Positions 9,390 to 19,194 of a stretch of 64,000 bases of DNA are shown here, piece after piece (within the stretch, counting starts at the first letter, position 1; each line of letters opens with the position of its first letter). The stretch covers positions 3,575,501 through 3,639,500 of the forward strand of contig NZ_CP113088.1 in the NCBI RefSeq assembly GCF_026625145.1, in the 5' to 3' direction. This DNA comes from Lacinutrix neustonica (GTDB lineage: Bacteria > Bacteroidota > Bacteroidia > Flavobacteriales > Flavobacteriaceae). Below the pieces are notes generated by a model that had not been told where the DNA came from, ran no database searches, and worked only from the letters and a program-made list of their open reading frames with translations. Position numbers and translations under genes: made by a program.

Positions 9390-9676
9390 TGGGAGATATT
9401 TCAAGCTTTTTGCCAATATTGGCCATGTTCGCGGTTGTGTATTTCTTTATGATTGCACCACAAATGAAACGTGCTAAAAACGAAAAAAAATTCGCTGCGG
9501 AGTTAAAACGGGGCGATAAAGTGATTACTAAAAGTGGTCTACATGGTAGAATTGTAGAGCTTAATGATAAAGACAGAAGTTGTGTGATAGAAACGATGTC
9601 CGGAAAATTAAAGTTTGACCGTTCGGCCATTTCTATGGAAATGAGCAAGTCATTAAACGAGCCACCAAAAAAGTAA
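9389..9676 (+). CDS. yajC: Preprotein translocase subunit YajC
   Basis: This 95-residue protein has one membrane helix (residues about 6-22, ending M-I-A-P-Q-M-K-R-A-K). The cytoplasmic domain carries L-K-R-G-D-K-V-I-T-K-S-G-L-H-G-R-I, the YajC hallmark. It is an accessory subunit of the SecDF-YajC complex that assists protein export at the inner membrane. The length is normal and the start overlaps the DUF1573 stop by one base. It ends before a clear terminator, so this operon ends here rather than continuing into coaE as in some relatives. Confidence 0.93.
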   Translation: MGDISSFLPILAMFAVVYFFMIAPQMKRAKNEKKFAAELKRGDKVITKSGLHGRIVELNDKDRSCVIETMSGKLKFDRSAISMEMSKSLNEPPKK

Positions 9677-9695
9677 ATACAAGACAAATTTTAAC

Positions 9696-9727
9696 AAAAA
9701 CCTCAAGTGCTACTTGGGGTTTTTTTA
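9696..9727 (+). terminator. Terminator after yajC
   Basis: AACCTCAAGT pairs with ACTTGGGGTT (one G-T pair) around GCT and is followed by T7. Confidence 0.85.
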
Positions 9728-9923
9728 TACATAATATTTAAGTTTCTATACTATTGTTTTTAAGTGAGCGAAATTTGTTTTTCTGCGCTACAAGTGTAGA
9801 GCGTAAAAAACAACAGGACTTCTTAAAGTAGGATATTAATTCCCTTTTGCAGACTTCGAATTATTTTTATTTCAGTTTAATAAAAGTTTTATACCTTGTT
9901 ATAAATTATAGCCTGCGTTTTTT

Positions 9924-10931
9924 ATGATCACATTAAAAGAATTAGCCGAAACATTAGGCGTATCCATTTCAACCGTTTCAAAAGCATTAAATGGAAGCAG
10001 TGAAATTGGTGGAAAAACGATTGCACGTGTCAAAGCAGCTGCAAAAGAGTATAATTATAAGCCCAATCGTGTGGCTTTAAGCTTAAAGAATAGTAAAACC
10101 AAAACTATTGGTGTTATTATACCCAATATTCTTAACCACTTCTTTGCCAAAGTTTTGTATGGTATTGAGCGAGAATCGGCAAAGCAGGGTTACACCATTA
10201 TCACGTGTTTGAGTAATGAAATTTATGAGAAGGAACGACAGAGCCTTGATCTATTAGCCAATGGAAGTGTTGATGGCTTTATAATGTCTATTTCAGAAGA
10301 AACCCAAAAGAATAATGAATCCAGTCATTTTCAAGATGTGTTAGATCAGAACATTCCTATTCTAATGTTTGATCGTGTGGCAGAAAGTATCAATTGTGAT
10401 AAGGTTATCATAGATGATTTTCAAGCGGCATATAAGGCCACCCAGCATTTGCTAAACGAAGGGCGGCAACATATTGTATTAATCAATAATATTGAAGATC
10501 TAAGCGTTGGTAAATTAAGGGCTCAAGGATGTAAGCAGGCCATCGCCGATGCAGCGTATTATAAAAATGATATTATAGAACTAAAAATTGATAAGATTAA
10601 CAACTTGGAAACCGATATCGATACCCTATTTGTGACACAGAAAGGGATTGATGGCATTATCGCAATAGACAATTTGTCCGGAGTTATTGCCCTTAATACA
10701 GCCCAAAAGTATGGCTATGCTATCCCAAGAGATCTTAGTGTTATTGGGTTCTCTGATGATAATGTGCTACCGTTTACGAATCCCAAATTGTCTACAGTTA
10801 CTCAAAATTCAGACAGCATAGGAGAGGCGTCGGTGCAGTTATTGGTTAATCGCATAGAAACGAAGGAGCCATTAGAGGTGCTCACAAAAACAATTGATTT
10901 TAGTTTAAATTTACGAGGGACCACTTTATAA
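9924..10931 (+). CDS. LacI-family transcription regulator
   Basis: This 335-residue regulator has an N-terminal LacI helix-turn-helix (residues 2-50: L-K-E-L-A-E-T-L-G-V-S-I-S-T-V-S-K-A-L) and hinge sequence Y-K-P-N-R-V-A. The periplasmic-binding-like ligand domain (60-335) contains K-T-K-T-I-G-V-I-I-P-N. Such proteins bind operator palindromes and respond to a sugar or nucleoside. No sugar-use locus neighbours it here, so its regulon is probably elsewhere. It is a single gene with unknown effector. Confidence 0.92.
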   Translation: MITLKELAETLGVSISTVSKALNGSSEIGGKTIARVKAAAKEYNYKPNRVALSLKNSKTKTIGVIIPNILNHFFAKVLYGIERESAKQGYTIITCLSNEIYEKERQSLDLLANGSVDGFIMSISEETQKNNESSHFQDVLDQNIPILMFDRVAESINCDKVIIDDFQAAYKATQHLLNEGRQHIVLINNIEDLSVGKLRAQGCKQAIADAAYYKNDIIELKIDKINNLETDIDTLFVTQKGIDGIIAIDNLSGVIALNTAQKYGYAIPRDLSVIGFSDDNVLPFTNPKLSTVTQNSDSIGEASVQLLVNRIETKEPLEVLTKTIDFSLNLRGTTL

Positions 10932-10987
10932 TATCTCGGTGTAGCTTTCCAAAACACGACTTGTTTCAAGGAAAGCGTTCGAGAAGA

Positions 10988-11584
10988 TTATTTGTATTTA
11001 TCATGGAGTCCAACACCCGCTACAATCATAGGAATAATTTTTTCTAATCGCGATTGTTTGGTGGCCTCTCTTTTTGCTTCAATAATATATTCGCAATATT
11101 CCCGTTGCTTCCCAGGCGTGAGTTTTTCATAAGCCAAACGAAACGCAGAAGCGTTATCAAGTAGATTTTGAAGTTCATTGGGAATACAAAGCGCTTTCTT
11201 CACGTTGCGAACAGGCTTAATTTCCTTCCCTAATTTTTGGTTTTCAATGGCTTCTTTTATGTAAGCCAAGACTAAATCTTTATCTATCTCTTCGAGCGAT
11301 TCAAATCGCATTTGCCGTAAGGCTTTCGTTTTTCCATCCTGGGCATTAACCAGTAGATTGTGGTTGTCTTTCAAGAAGACCCCATTAAAAAACCAAATTC
11401 CAAAGTGGTTTTTAAAAGCGCCAAGTCCGATAACATTTTTATCTTTTATAGTATATACAGGAGCAGACCACTTTATGGTTTCCTGAAGTTCTGTAGTATG
11501 TATGAGGTGTCTTAGTGTAAGTAATGCGTCTTCAAAATGTGCATTCGTTTCTATGTATTCTTCAACCGAGTAGACTTTTTTCAT
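10988..11584 (-). CDS. DUF1801/YdeI (OmpD-associated) family protein
   Basis: Counting from the ATG at 11584 (M-K-K-V-Y-S-V-E-E-Y) the protein has 198 residues. An upstream extension is possible but starts oddly. Residues about 10-115 form the DUF1801 fold, with I-K-W-S-A-P-V-Y and G-I-W-F-F-N-G. Residues about 130-195 form the YdeI helical domain, with F-x-x-L-T-P-G-K-Q-R-E-Y-C-E-Y-I-x-E-A-K-R-E-A-T-K-Q-S-R-L-E-K. The family is iron-chaperone/frataxin-like in fold, but no reaction is established. Single gene. Confidence 0.88.
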   Translation of the reverse strand: MKKVYSVEEYIETNAHFEDALLTLRHLIHTTELQETIKWSAPVYTIKDKNVIGLGAFKNHFGIWFFNGVFLKDNHNLLVNAQDGKTKALRQMRFESLEEIDKDLVLAYIKEAIENQKLGKEIKPVRNVKKALCIPNELQNLLDNASAFRLAYEKLTPGKQREYCEYIIEAKREATKQSRLEKIIPMIVAGVGLHDKYK

Positions 11585-12170
11585 GGTATTTGATGTAATT
11601 GTTAAGATAACTTGAGGTGCACACACCTGTGTTTACATGATTTTTTGTTTGCTCTTTGTCATTAATAGTAAAGTTATCAACTTAGTATATAAACACTAAG
11701 AACAAAAATGAGTATAAAGGTAATTAAAACTGAGAAACTCAGATGTCGCCCATCTCTAAGTTTCGGGAATAATTATTGCCATTTAATAACATAAATGTTG
11801 TTCAATTTCCTGCCTGTCATTTTTTATGCCATTGTAAACATTATTAGTGTTTTTGTAATTCATTTTTAGAAATCTTCCATTAGTCTATAATACTAACTTT
11901 ATAATGCAGTACTATTATAGAAAACAAGGGATGGCTGTAAAGTATAAAAGCAGCCATTCATTTAACGTCTAGGACATTGGCAATTAGTAAAACACCGTCT
12001 ATGGGATTTTATTGGCGTCCCTTATATCATATCGCATGTATTTAGAACCCAGTGAGGTGTATGGAATTGGTAAGAAATTTTGGGATGTGAATTAATAAGG
12101 GCTATTTAGAAAACCTAAATAGCCATTAAAATCTTTTTTATTTAATCCTTTGTATGATCTGTAAAGTGAG
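11585..12170. other. Gene-poor stretch with a perfect 10-bp palindrome
   Basis: I see no credible gene in about 585 bases. The only clear structure is GGCTATTTAG (12100-12109) pairing with CTAAATAGCC (12115-12124) around AAAAC. It is followed on the plus strand by an A/T-rich run ending in T6, which looks like a plus-strand terminator although no plus-strand gene precedes it. Confidence 0.5.
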
Positions 12171-12359
12171 TTATTCTTTATTTCGATCATCTCCAGGTCT
12201 CGGGGACTTGAAGACGTCCATACCCACTTTTCTATGCTCTACAACTTGTTCTTTGATAAATTCTCGGAACTCTTTGTTGCTCTGCCCATCCTGTTTGGAG
12301 AACTCAGCCACTGTCTTGGTTATTCCTCTAGACTTGGTGTTCAAGTATGTTATACTCAT
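12171..12359 (-). CDS. Small conserved-looking hypothetical protein (62 aa)
   Basis: The family is not recognised. The 62-residue protein is hydrophilic and highly charged, with K-E-F-R-E-F-I-K-E-Q-V-V-E-H-R-K in the middle, and lacks a signal or membrane segment. Its codon use looks like neighbouring real genes, and the plus-strand alternative frame is less protein-like. A CTCGG at 12199-12203 could be another damaged CCGG. Restoring it would replace the last residues and extend the frame to 12092, through the palindrome downstream. I prefer the shorter reading but cannot decide. Confidence 0.5.
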   Translation of the reverse strand: MSITYLNTKSRGITKTVAEFSKQDGQSNKEFREFIKEQVVEHRKVGMDVFKSPRPGDDRNKE

Positions 12360-12649
12360 ATAGTAATGTTTTAAATGTTCACTGGCAGAATATTGGTTTT
12401 ATACTTAAACTTTATTAATACTGTCTTAAAATCAATAAAAAAATGAAATGAATTATTTTGAGTATTCCAAATGCAAACGTCTACCCATAGTGTTCCTTTC
12501 ATTTAACGCGTTTATATAAATGTAGAATGGAGCGCATTATGCCATTAGAGTATATTGGTATCCAAACGAAGTTATAAGGTCATTATAAAATAATAGACTC
12601 GCTTGTGAGTAATTGGCAAGTACTTTATATACGATTTTCTTTCAAATCA

Positions 12650-13346
12650 CTACACTCTGTCAAGCATTGATAGGGTATTGAGTATACAATGCGCGAGAAT
12701 TAGAGGCCATAAATTTCGACCAAACTTTACATAAGCGATGCCCATAATTAACCCTATAATTCCAACGGTTATGGATCTCTCAGATAAATCATACGTATGC
12801 CTAAAGCCAAAAATTATAGCTTGGAATATCACAGCTAGAACCGTTGCAAACGAAGTCTTAGAAAATAATTTTTCAAACCAATTCATTAAAAAGCCTCTAT
12901 CCAACAACTCCTCTAAGAATGACTCCATTAAAACCATTGGTATTATGGTAAAGAACAGCATCCAATTGCCCTTAAGGTTTCCAAATTTGGATGTCGCAGA
13001 CTCTGAGGTGTTTTCTCGGTTCTAAAGCTTGTTCAGTAAAAAAAGGTATTTGATCTTTTATAATATTGAATGCCATGAGGCAAATAATGATAAGGACTAA
13101 AATCAATGCAGTTACTAGTAGTATTCTTTTTATGCTTTTAGGCTTTGTTAATCCTAAATCTTTCCAGGTAACGCCTCGAACTTTCATTCTCCAACTAGCT
13201 ATTATCAAACATGTAAATGACCAAAAAAGGCCAGTAACCAAAAAATGAGTGTTTGGAAGGGTTATTTCTCTGATTAAAAACATGAGAGTTAAGTAAATAA
13301 TGAGGTCTAATAAAATCCCTTTGTGATCTGTTGTTTTTGTATTCAT
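12650..13346 (-). CDS. CPBP-family intramembrane protease, frameshifted
   Basis: Restoring CCGG at 13015-13019 (reads CTCGG) joins two frames into one 231-residue membrane protein. The three CPBP/Abi motifs are present: E-E-L-L-D-R-G-F (glutamate pair and arginine), F-G-F-R-H (F-x-x-x-H) and A-H-C-I-L-N (H-x-x-x-N). They lie in predicted helices of the C-terminal half. The N-terminal half has three more helices. Relatives include the CAAX prenyl protease Rce1 and bacteriocin-immunity proteins. The substrate is unknown, and no bacteriocin gene is visible nearby. Confidence 0.82.
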
Positions 13347-13898
13347 ATGGGTCTAGATTGGTGAATGGAATTATTGATAAGGCGACTGTAGAGCTGAGAC
13401 GTTACATTTAATTTTGGTACAGAAGTCCTTCGTTATGTTTAATAATGGTTTTTGTGGAACAGCTTTAAGACTGTATCGGGATTAAGGGATACCCAATTTA
13501 GAGCGTGTTTCGCATCAGGTACAGGAGTTAGCTAGGGGGTAAGGCGTTAGAATCAGATTGAAGTGATTCCCATGTCAAAAGGTTTATAACCAGGTGATAA
13601 AAACAAAAAAGAAATCGTCTCGTGTATTTTTGAAGACTTCGTATTGTGTATTAGGTAACAGGTATTGAGGTTTTAATTCAGTCATTCAGTTATATATAGT
13701 ATAAACAGAAACATACGCTTTAAAATGTCAAAATGGCATTTATTTAATGTAAACTACGACAATTATTCTGTCGTTTGATGGTATTACTGATATTTTTTAT
13801 AGGCAATATCTCGGCAGATGGATAATAGATTCTTTTTGGTATTTTATTTGTAAATAACATACCGAAATCAAAAATTAATAGGATTTCAATTTGAAACA
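13347..13898. other. Intergenic stretch without recognisable content
   Basis: About 550 A/T-rich bases between the CPBP gene and a possible gene remnant. I see no gene, repeat or convincing terminator in it. Confidence 0.4.
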
Positions 13899-14162
13899 AT
13901 GTATAATTTAAAATTTTCAATTTATGAACACATGTTTTACATGTTCTTAAAACCGGAAGTTTAGCAAACACGAATTCAAAGGCATTCTTCCCAACTTGAT
14001 CTACGTGGTTATATGAACTATTTAATAGAGATCGACCATTACTATTTAAATCAAATGACCCAGCCGAAAAATTCAATGACACTTACGAGTTTTTTAAGTG
14101 TTCATTTACCAAAAGAAGAAATGATTGAGCCAAAGCCTTCTAGAGCTATTAGGAGATTATAA
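13899..14162 (+). pseudogene. Possible decayed or interrupted small gene
   Basis: A plus-strand frame from ATG 13899 to TAA 14160-14162 has 88 codons with a single in-frame TAG after codon 21. Both sides read like protein: before the stop M-Y-N-L-K-F-S-I-Y-E-H-M-F-Y-M-F-L-K-P-E-V, after it L-D-L-R-G-Y-M-N-Y-L-I-E-I-D-H-Y-Y-L-N-Q. An intact CCGG lies two codons before the stop. The minus-strand frame over the same bases looks less natural. I do not recognise the family. It could be a remnant or a gene with another local sequence error. Confidence 0.3.
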
Positions 14163-14290
14163 TGGGGAACAATATTGAGATGGATTTAACCAAAACAGAT
14201 TGATAAAATGAATAGAAACAGTGGCTTGTATAAAGTTTAATCTAGGTTATTGGCTTGACTTTTATAGAAGACACACAAAACAATTGAACA

Positions 14291-14765
14291 ATGAAAAAGT
14301 ATGTATTAGTTGCAATAACAGCGTTATTGAGTATGAGTTGCAATGGACAAAAAAGAAAGGCAAAAGACATTGAAAATACTGTAGTTGAACAGCCTAAAGG
14401 GTCTTGGAAAGTGGATAAAGAATTTGATGACCAGGGGAATTTAATTAGGTATGATAGTATTTATTCGTGGTCGTCCTGGTACTAAGATTGATGATCTGTC
14501 AACAGTAGAAAAAGACAGTATGATGCACGCTTTTAAATCCGGATTTTTCACCAATTTCTCAGCGTTTAAAAACCAAGGTTTTGATACTATTTTTTCACCG
14601 GACTCGCTCTTTACTAAACATTTCTTCAATGACGATTTTTTTAGAAGTGATTTTGGTAAAGACGTTATGGATATTGATAAAATAAGACAACAAATGCTGG
14701 CAAGACAGAAGCGATTTTTAGAAAAGTATCATTCCAATTTTATGAAGCCTGAAGATGAAAATTAA
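14291..14765 (+). CDS. Small lipoprotein, frameshifted, unknown function
   Basis: Correcting CCTGG at 14475-14479 to CCGG joins two frames into a 157-residue protein (S-I-Y-S-W-S-S-G-T-K-I-D-D). The N-terminus is a lipoprotein signal with lipobox L-S-M-S-C17. The rest is hydrophilic and rich in F, D and K, with a C-terminal helix (I-D-K-I-R-Q-Q-M-L-A-R-Q-K-R-F-L-E-K-Y). No domain is recognised. It is probably a membrane-anchored envelope protein. Single gene, with no hairpin terminator seen. Confidence 0.65.
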
Positions 14766-15268
14766 TTAGAAAACACGATTTTGCCGTGTGCTATAAAATG
14801 GGCGTGTTTATTTTCTTTGAGTTTATTCAATGCCAGTAGAGAGCATATGCTAGCTGGAGACAGAATAAACTCAAAGATTTATTCTTGTTGGTTTGTCTTG
14901 TTTATTATCTGTAATAATTTTTTCATATCATTAGACTTCTAATTTTTTCAATTATTGTATTTTACGCTTCCTGATTTACGTTATTTTTTTATTTAAGGGG
15001 TTGTACCTATTGTTGCAATTGTTTAATTCCGTTTTCTTAACTCATTCGTTGTATTCTATTCTTGCTTCTTGACTCTTCGATTTTTGATTGAATTGCTAAA
15101 ACACCTTTTACAACTCCATTTTTAAAGTCTCTTCTAGGGCAGTGATATTAATTAAGTGCCGACGCAAATCGAATTACTTGATGTACTTCGTGTCATTTTC
15201 GAAGTCTTCTTCTACTGACCAAACTTTCTACATGGTATATACCTTAAAGCATTGTTTTAAAAAAAAAA
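14766..15268. other. Convergent intergenic stretch, no feature recognised
   Basis: About 500 A/T-rich bases between the lipoprotein gene (plus) and the SET-domain gene (minus). Short frames present are not protein-like. Confidence 0.4.
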
Positions 15269-15733
15269 TCAAAGGTGTTTCTTCCAATACGACTCGCCGT
15301 AACTGCAAAATATTTCTTCTCCGAATTAATTTTTCTTATCGCTTTAATACAAACATTATCATCGTCATCTAAAGTTATTTGTGCATTGCTTTTATAATGA
15401 CTTTTAGATAAAATTTCAACGTCATTAGCATATTTAGCATAGCACTCTGTATTCATACTGTCCATGATACTACTATCTAATAAATTAATGAAATAGCGAT
15501 CTTTGTTTTCTTGGGCTCTTTTTTTAGCTTCCTCATTAGTAATCCTTTCTCCTTTAAAACGAGATATGATTTCATTTTTATAAATGTCTATCGCCGTATA
15601 GAGACCATCACCAGCATACTCTATTTGCGATTTTTTGACGTATAAATAATCCGATTCTCGGCGCCTCAATGGTATTCGTTTCTATGTATTGGGTGTTAGT
15701 GTCAATAGTTTTTAAATTTTTGGTAGGATGCAT
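15269..15733 (-). CDS. SET-domain protein (putative protein lysine methyltransferase), frameshifted twice
   Basis: As given, the frame runs from a TTG at 15669 to a stop at 15244. Restoring CCGG at 15657-15661 (CTCGG) moves the start to a good ATG at 15733. Restoring it at 15321-15324 (CCGA) replaces the nonsense tail with N-S-G-E-E-I-F-C-S-Y-G-E-S-Y-W and a stop at 15269. The result has 154 residues and fits a compact SET domain: G-D-G-L-Y-T-A near the start, A-K-Y-A-N-D-V in the middle, and the closing G-E-E-I-x-x-x-Y-G motif. SET domains move methyl groups from S-adenosylmethionine to lysines. The target is unknown. The fit of both repaired ends supports the repair. Confidence 0.8.
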
Positions 15734-16003
15734 TAAAGTATATAGTTTGCACAAGTTTACAATAAGTCTTGGTCATACTAGATTCTAACCTTGTCGATTG
15801 TTTTTTTTTTTTGATGTCACTAATCAAAGACATCTATAAATCCATTTTTACAAAATATTTTATAAATTACATTTCTAATATTTTTAAAAGTATTTTCAGA
15901 ACATTAGAAAACAAATGTTCTTAATGATAGGCCTTTAATATTTAATCAGTGTTCAGTCTTTTGATGTTTAGAAGAATACAAATAAAAATAACAAAAGCAA
16001 TGA

Positions 16004-17466
16004 CTAATATATGATGTTATCTTTTTTCAGGCAGCTCCCTCTAGGTTCGTCAGACTCGTGGAGCACCATTTCTGAATGTAAAACATGTACAGCTTGAGCT
16101 GAAGCTTTTACTTTAACAGCACTACGCTCTAGCATTTCTATTTCAAACGCTTTTAATACCCTTTTTCTCACTCGGATTCTCTCCATTGTGATTGGGGTTT
16201 ACAGCCATTTGAGATTCCACGTGCTAGTGCGAGTGCATCTAACAATGCTTGATTGGCACCTTGTCCTTTAAATGGACTCATGGGGTGAGCCGCATCGCCA
16301 ATTAGTGTCATTTGTTTTCCTTTTTCCAACAATTCTGAATTAAGTAATTCGCGGTCATACACAGGATAGCCCGTAATCTGAGCTTCTGAGGTCGCTTTTA
16401 AAATTTGAGGAATGGGATCATGCCATTGCGTTCTACGGCACGCTTCTTCCTTAAGATTTTGAGGGCCTTGAGCACTCAACGCCTTAGCTTTTTTTTCTGA
16501 CAGGGGGAAACTTAGTTGCCACATCACGGAGTCTAAAGCATAGGGCATTATGTAAATGCGTTCATGGCCATTGGCGGTTTGAAATACCGTAGCCGAATCT
16601 AATAATGCACTATTAAGACCTTGGAGATCACGCAAACGACAAATGCCTAATATCACAATACAACCCAAATAACGTAATGGGGTCATGTGTTCGCCAATCA
16701 GTAAGCGCCGCATCACACTGCGAATGCCATCGGCACCCACCACAAGATCGGCCTTAGCATTCTTTACCTCGCCATCGACGTCAAAGTTCAAAGCAACAGT
16801 TTCACCTTCATTAGTTTTAAAATCTAATAACTGGTGTCCCCATTGTACGGCCTCCTGTCCACCGAGTTGTTCAAGTAAGGCTAAACGTAAAGACTGTCGT
16901 GCGATGTGCACATTTGTGCGTTTTTTAGAGGTTTTTTCTCCCAATGCTTTCCACGTTCTCATGCCCCATTCACTAATGACTTTACCTGTTGTGGTATGAA
17001 CGATATGTTTTGTCGAAATTATGCCAGCTTCTAAAGTGAAAAGACCCAATCCCTCAATGGCTTTACTAGCTTGTTGTAAAGTGAGACCATAGCCTTGAGA
17101 TCGAGCATCGAAGCTACTATCACGCTCATATAGTGTAAAAGGAATACCGCGATGCAAACAAGCAACAGCCAAAGCGACTCCGGCTATACCAGCGCCAATA
17201 ATGGCAACATGTGGGTAATTTTCTTTATCAGCCTTAGGAGGATTAGTCGCAGAGATTAATCCAGATCCGGAACAGTTCAAACATGCGTTTTGGGGTCTCT
17301 TGGGACGAACAGGTACGCTCCTTTCATCTTTCGCGTTTTCAAACGCAGTCAAAGCTATTTGGTAACGCAGTCGTACTTTCTTGCTAAGCTTTTTACTTTT
17401 TTTGCCACGTCCTTGACATTCTAGACAAATGGTCCAGCTAGCCTGTTCATTTTTTATTTCTCTCAC
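16004..17466 (-). CDS. FAD-dependent monooxygenase with N-terminal zinc-ribbon-like cysteines, frameshifted near the C-terminus
   Basis: Residues 1-75 contain C-L-E-C-Q-G-R-G and, about 45 residues later, C-L-N-C-S-G-S-G, a C-x-x-C-x-G-x-G pair like the DnaJ zinc ribbon. From about residue 87 an FAD-binding fold begins (V-A-I-I-G-A-G-I-A-G-V-A-L-A), followed by V-V-G-A-D-G-I-R-S and G-D-A-A-H-P-M-S-P-F-K-G-Q-G-A-N-Q-A, the PHBH/TetX-type signatures. Correcting TCGG at 16172-16175 to TCCGG extends the frame to 16004 for 487 residues. It probably hydroxylates a small aromatic or cyclic compound, but the substrate is not predictable. It lies downstream of pepT across 344 bases. Confidence 0.85.
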
Positions 17467-17810
17467 TTCTTATTTATTTAACCTGATCTAAGTCCATCTT
17501 AATGAAAAAAACTTAGCCGCTGTTATAGGTGCTTAGCTTAAAATAGTCAAGTAGTGATTGTGCTAATCATTCTTATATAGAGCTGCCATGTGTTATTTTA
17601 GTTTATCACTTCATTATACCTCGTTTTTAAGGATATAGGTTTCAAAGAATAAATGCTGAGATAAACATTTAAACACAAAGTTTAAATGATAGTCATGTCG
17701 TTTATTTGTTTACTAAAATCGTTTACGGATGATATTCGAACTAAAAATCACTTTTGAGTATATCCAAATGAAAACTGGGTATCTCTAAAGTTTTTAAATG
17801 TTAAATCGCT
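17467..17810. other. Intergenic stretch between pepT and the monooxygenase gene
   Basis: About 344 A/T-rich bases. It must hold the monooxygenase promoter (minus strand), but I cannot assign an element with confidence. Confidence 0.4.
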
Positions 17811-19050
17811 CTATTTCTTTTGCGCTGTCAATTCAGCAATTTTACAAATTACTTCAGTGGCTTTTATCATACTCTCCACAGGCACGTACTCATAGCGCCC
17901 ATGGAAATTGTGTCCACCAGCAAAAACATTAGGACAAGGTAAGCCCATATAACTTAATTGAGACCCATCAGTACCGCCACGAATCGCTTTAATTAATGGT
18001 TTTATGCCTAATTGTTTCATGGCTTCTTCAGCAATATCTACAATATGCATAACAGGTTCTACTTTTTCTTTCATATTGAAATACTGGTCTTTTATTTCAA
18101 TGACGATGACTTCACGTCCATATTGTGCATTAATTTCATTGGTAATTTTCTGCATCACTTCTTTTCGGGCTTCAAAATGCCCCCGATCATGATCACGAAT
18201 AATATATTCTAGCTTTGTTTCTTCTACTTCACCGAGAAATAGAATAGAGGTGGAAGAAGCCTTCATACCCTTCGGTATGCTCTGGAGTTTCCATACGTGA
18301 CAAAGAGTTTATAAATTCTGTGGCGATATACATAGAATTCACCATCTTGCCTTTAGCATAACCGGGGTGTACTATTTTTCCTTTGACCTTTACTTTAGCA
18401 CCCGCAGCATTAAAGTTCTCGTATTCTAATTCACCAATCTGGCTGCCATCCATAGTATACGCCCAATCTGCTCCAAATGTTTTAACATCAAATTTGTGAG
18501 CCCCGCGACCTATTTCTTCATCGGGAGTAAATCCTACCTTTATAGTGCCGTGTTTTATTTGCGGATTGGCAATAAGATATTCCATGGCTGAAACAATTTC
18601 TGTTATACCTGCCTTATCATCAGCACCCAAAAGGGTCGTGCCATCTGTAGTAATTAAGGTTTGACCTTTATATAATAATAAATCATCAAAATAATCTGGA
18701 GAGAGTATAATGTCTTCAGCCGCATTAAGAACAATATCCTTGCCGTCATAATTTTCAATAATTTGAGGATTTACATTGGCTCCTGTAAAATGCGGAGTGG
18801 TATCAAAATGAGAGATAAAACCAATAACAGGCACGTCATGGTCTACATTACTTGGTAAAGTAGCCATGATATAGGCGTTGTCGTCAATGGTTACGTCATG
18901 CATCCCTATGGATTTTAACTCGCCGACTAAAATATTTGCTAGATCCCATTGTTTAGCTGTACTGGGTGTGGTGTCGCTTTCTGGATCAGATTCTGTATCA
19001 ACAGTCACGTAACTTACAAAACGTTTTATAATATCTTCTTTTGAAATCAT
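17811..19050 (-). CDS. pepT: Peptidase T (tripeptide aminopeptidase), frameshifted
   Basis: This M20-family zinc enzyme removes N-terminal residues from tripeptides in the cytoplasm. Metal-site motifs are visible: [10 protein letters not shown] (first ligand H), [10 protein letters not shown] (bridging D), [10 protein letters not shown] (catalytic E) and, in the second part, [21 protein letters not shown] at 18232-18236 splits it. With CCGG restored the junction reads S-I-S-G-E-V-E-E-T and the protein has 412 residues, the normal size. A CCTGC/GCAGG palindrome sits just upstream of the start. Confidence 0.94.
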
Positions 19051-19058
19051 AGTTGTTT

Positions 19059-19072
19059 CCTGCGTAAGCAGG
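19059..19072. repeat. Small GC-rich palindrome upstream of pepT
   Basis: CCTGC-GTAA-GCAGG forms a perfect 5-bp stem with a 4-base loop in an A/T-rich region between the divergent pepT and pyrD genes. It could be an operator or part of the pepT leader RNA. Only one copy was found in the window. Confidence 0.5.
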
Positions 19073-19171
19073 GATCTTTTAAGGGTTAGTATTCTTATCC
19101 TGTATTAAGGGCATAAAGTTACGATTATTAAGTTTTTTGACTTTTGAATTGTTCATCTTTTTTTTTAGAAG

Positions 19172-19179
19172 TACTTTTG
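19172..19179 (+). promoter_or_regulatory. pyrD promoter
   Basis: TACTTTTG fits the -7 consensus, with TTG at 19149-19151 as -33 element 20 bases upstream. The predicted start leaves a leader of only about 10 bases before the pyrD ATG. Confidence 0.65.
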
Positions 19180-19194
19180 TGCAAACATTGATAG

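Noticed and set aside
12199..12203. A 35th damaged CCGG in the small 62-residue gene
   Set aside because: The repaired frame would run through a perfect palindrome and no family is known to judge it, so I left it out of the count.
12154..12363. Plus-strand 69-residue protein
   Set aside because: Cysteine- and serine-rich shadow of the better minus-strand small gene.
13744..14082. Minus-strand 112-residue protein
   Set aside because: The composition resembles a shadow frame, and the opposite plus-strand frame reads more like protein.
15142..15372. Small plus-strand gene
   Set aside because: It overlaps the SET-domain gene on the other strand, which has recognisable motifs, and is rich in runs typical of antisense frames.
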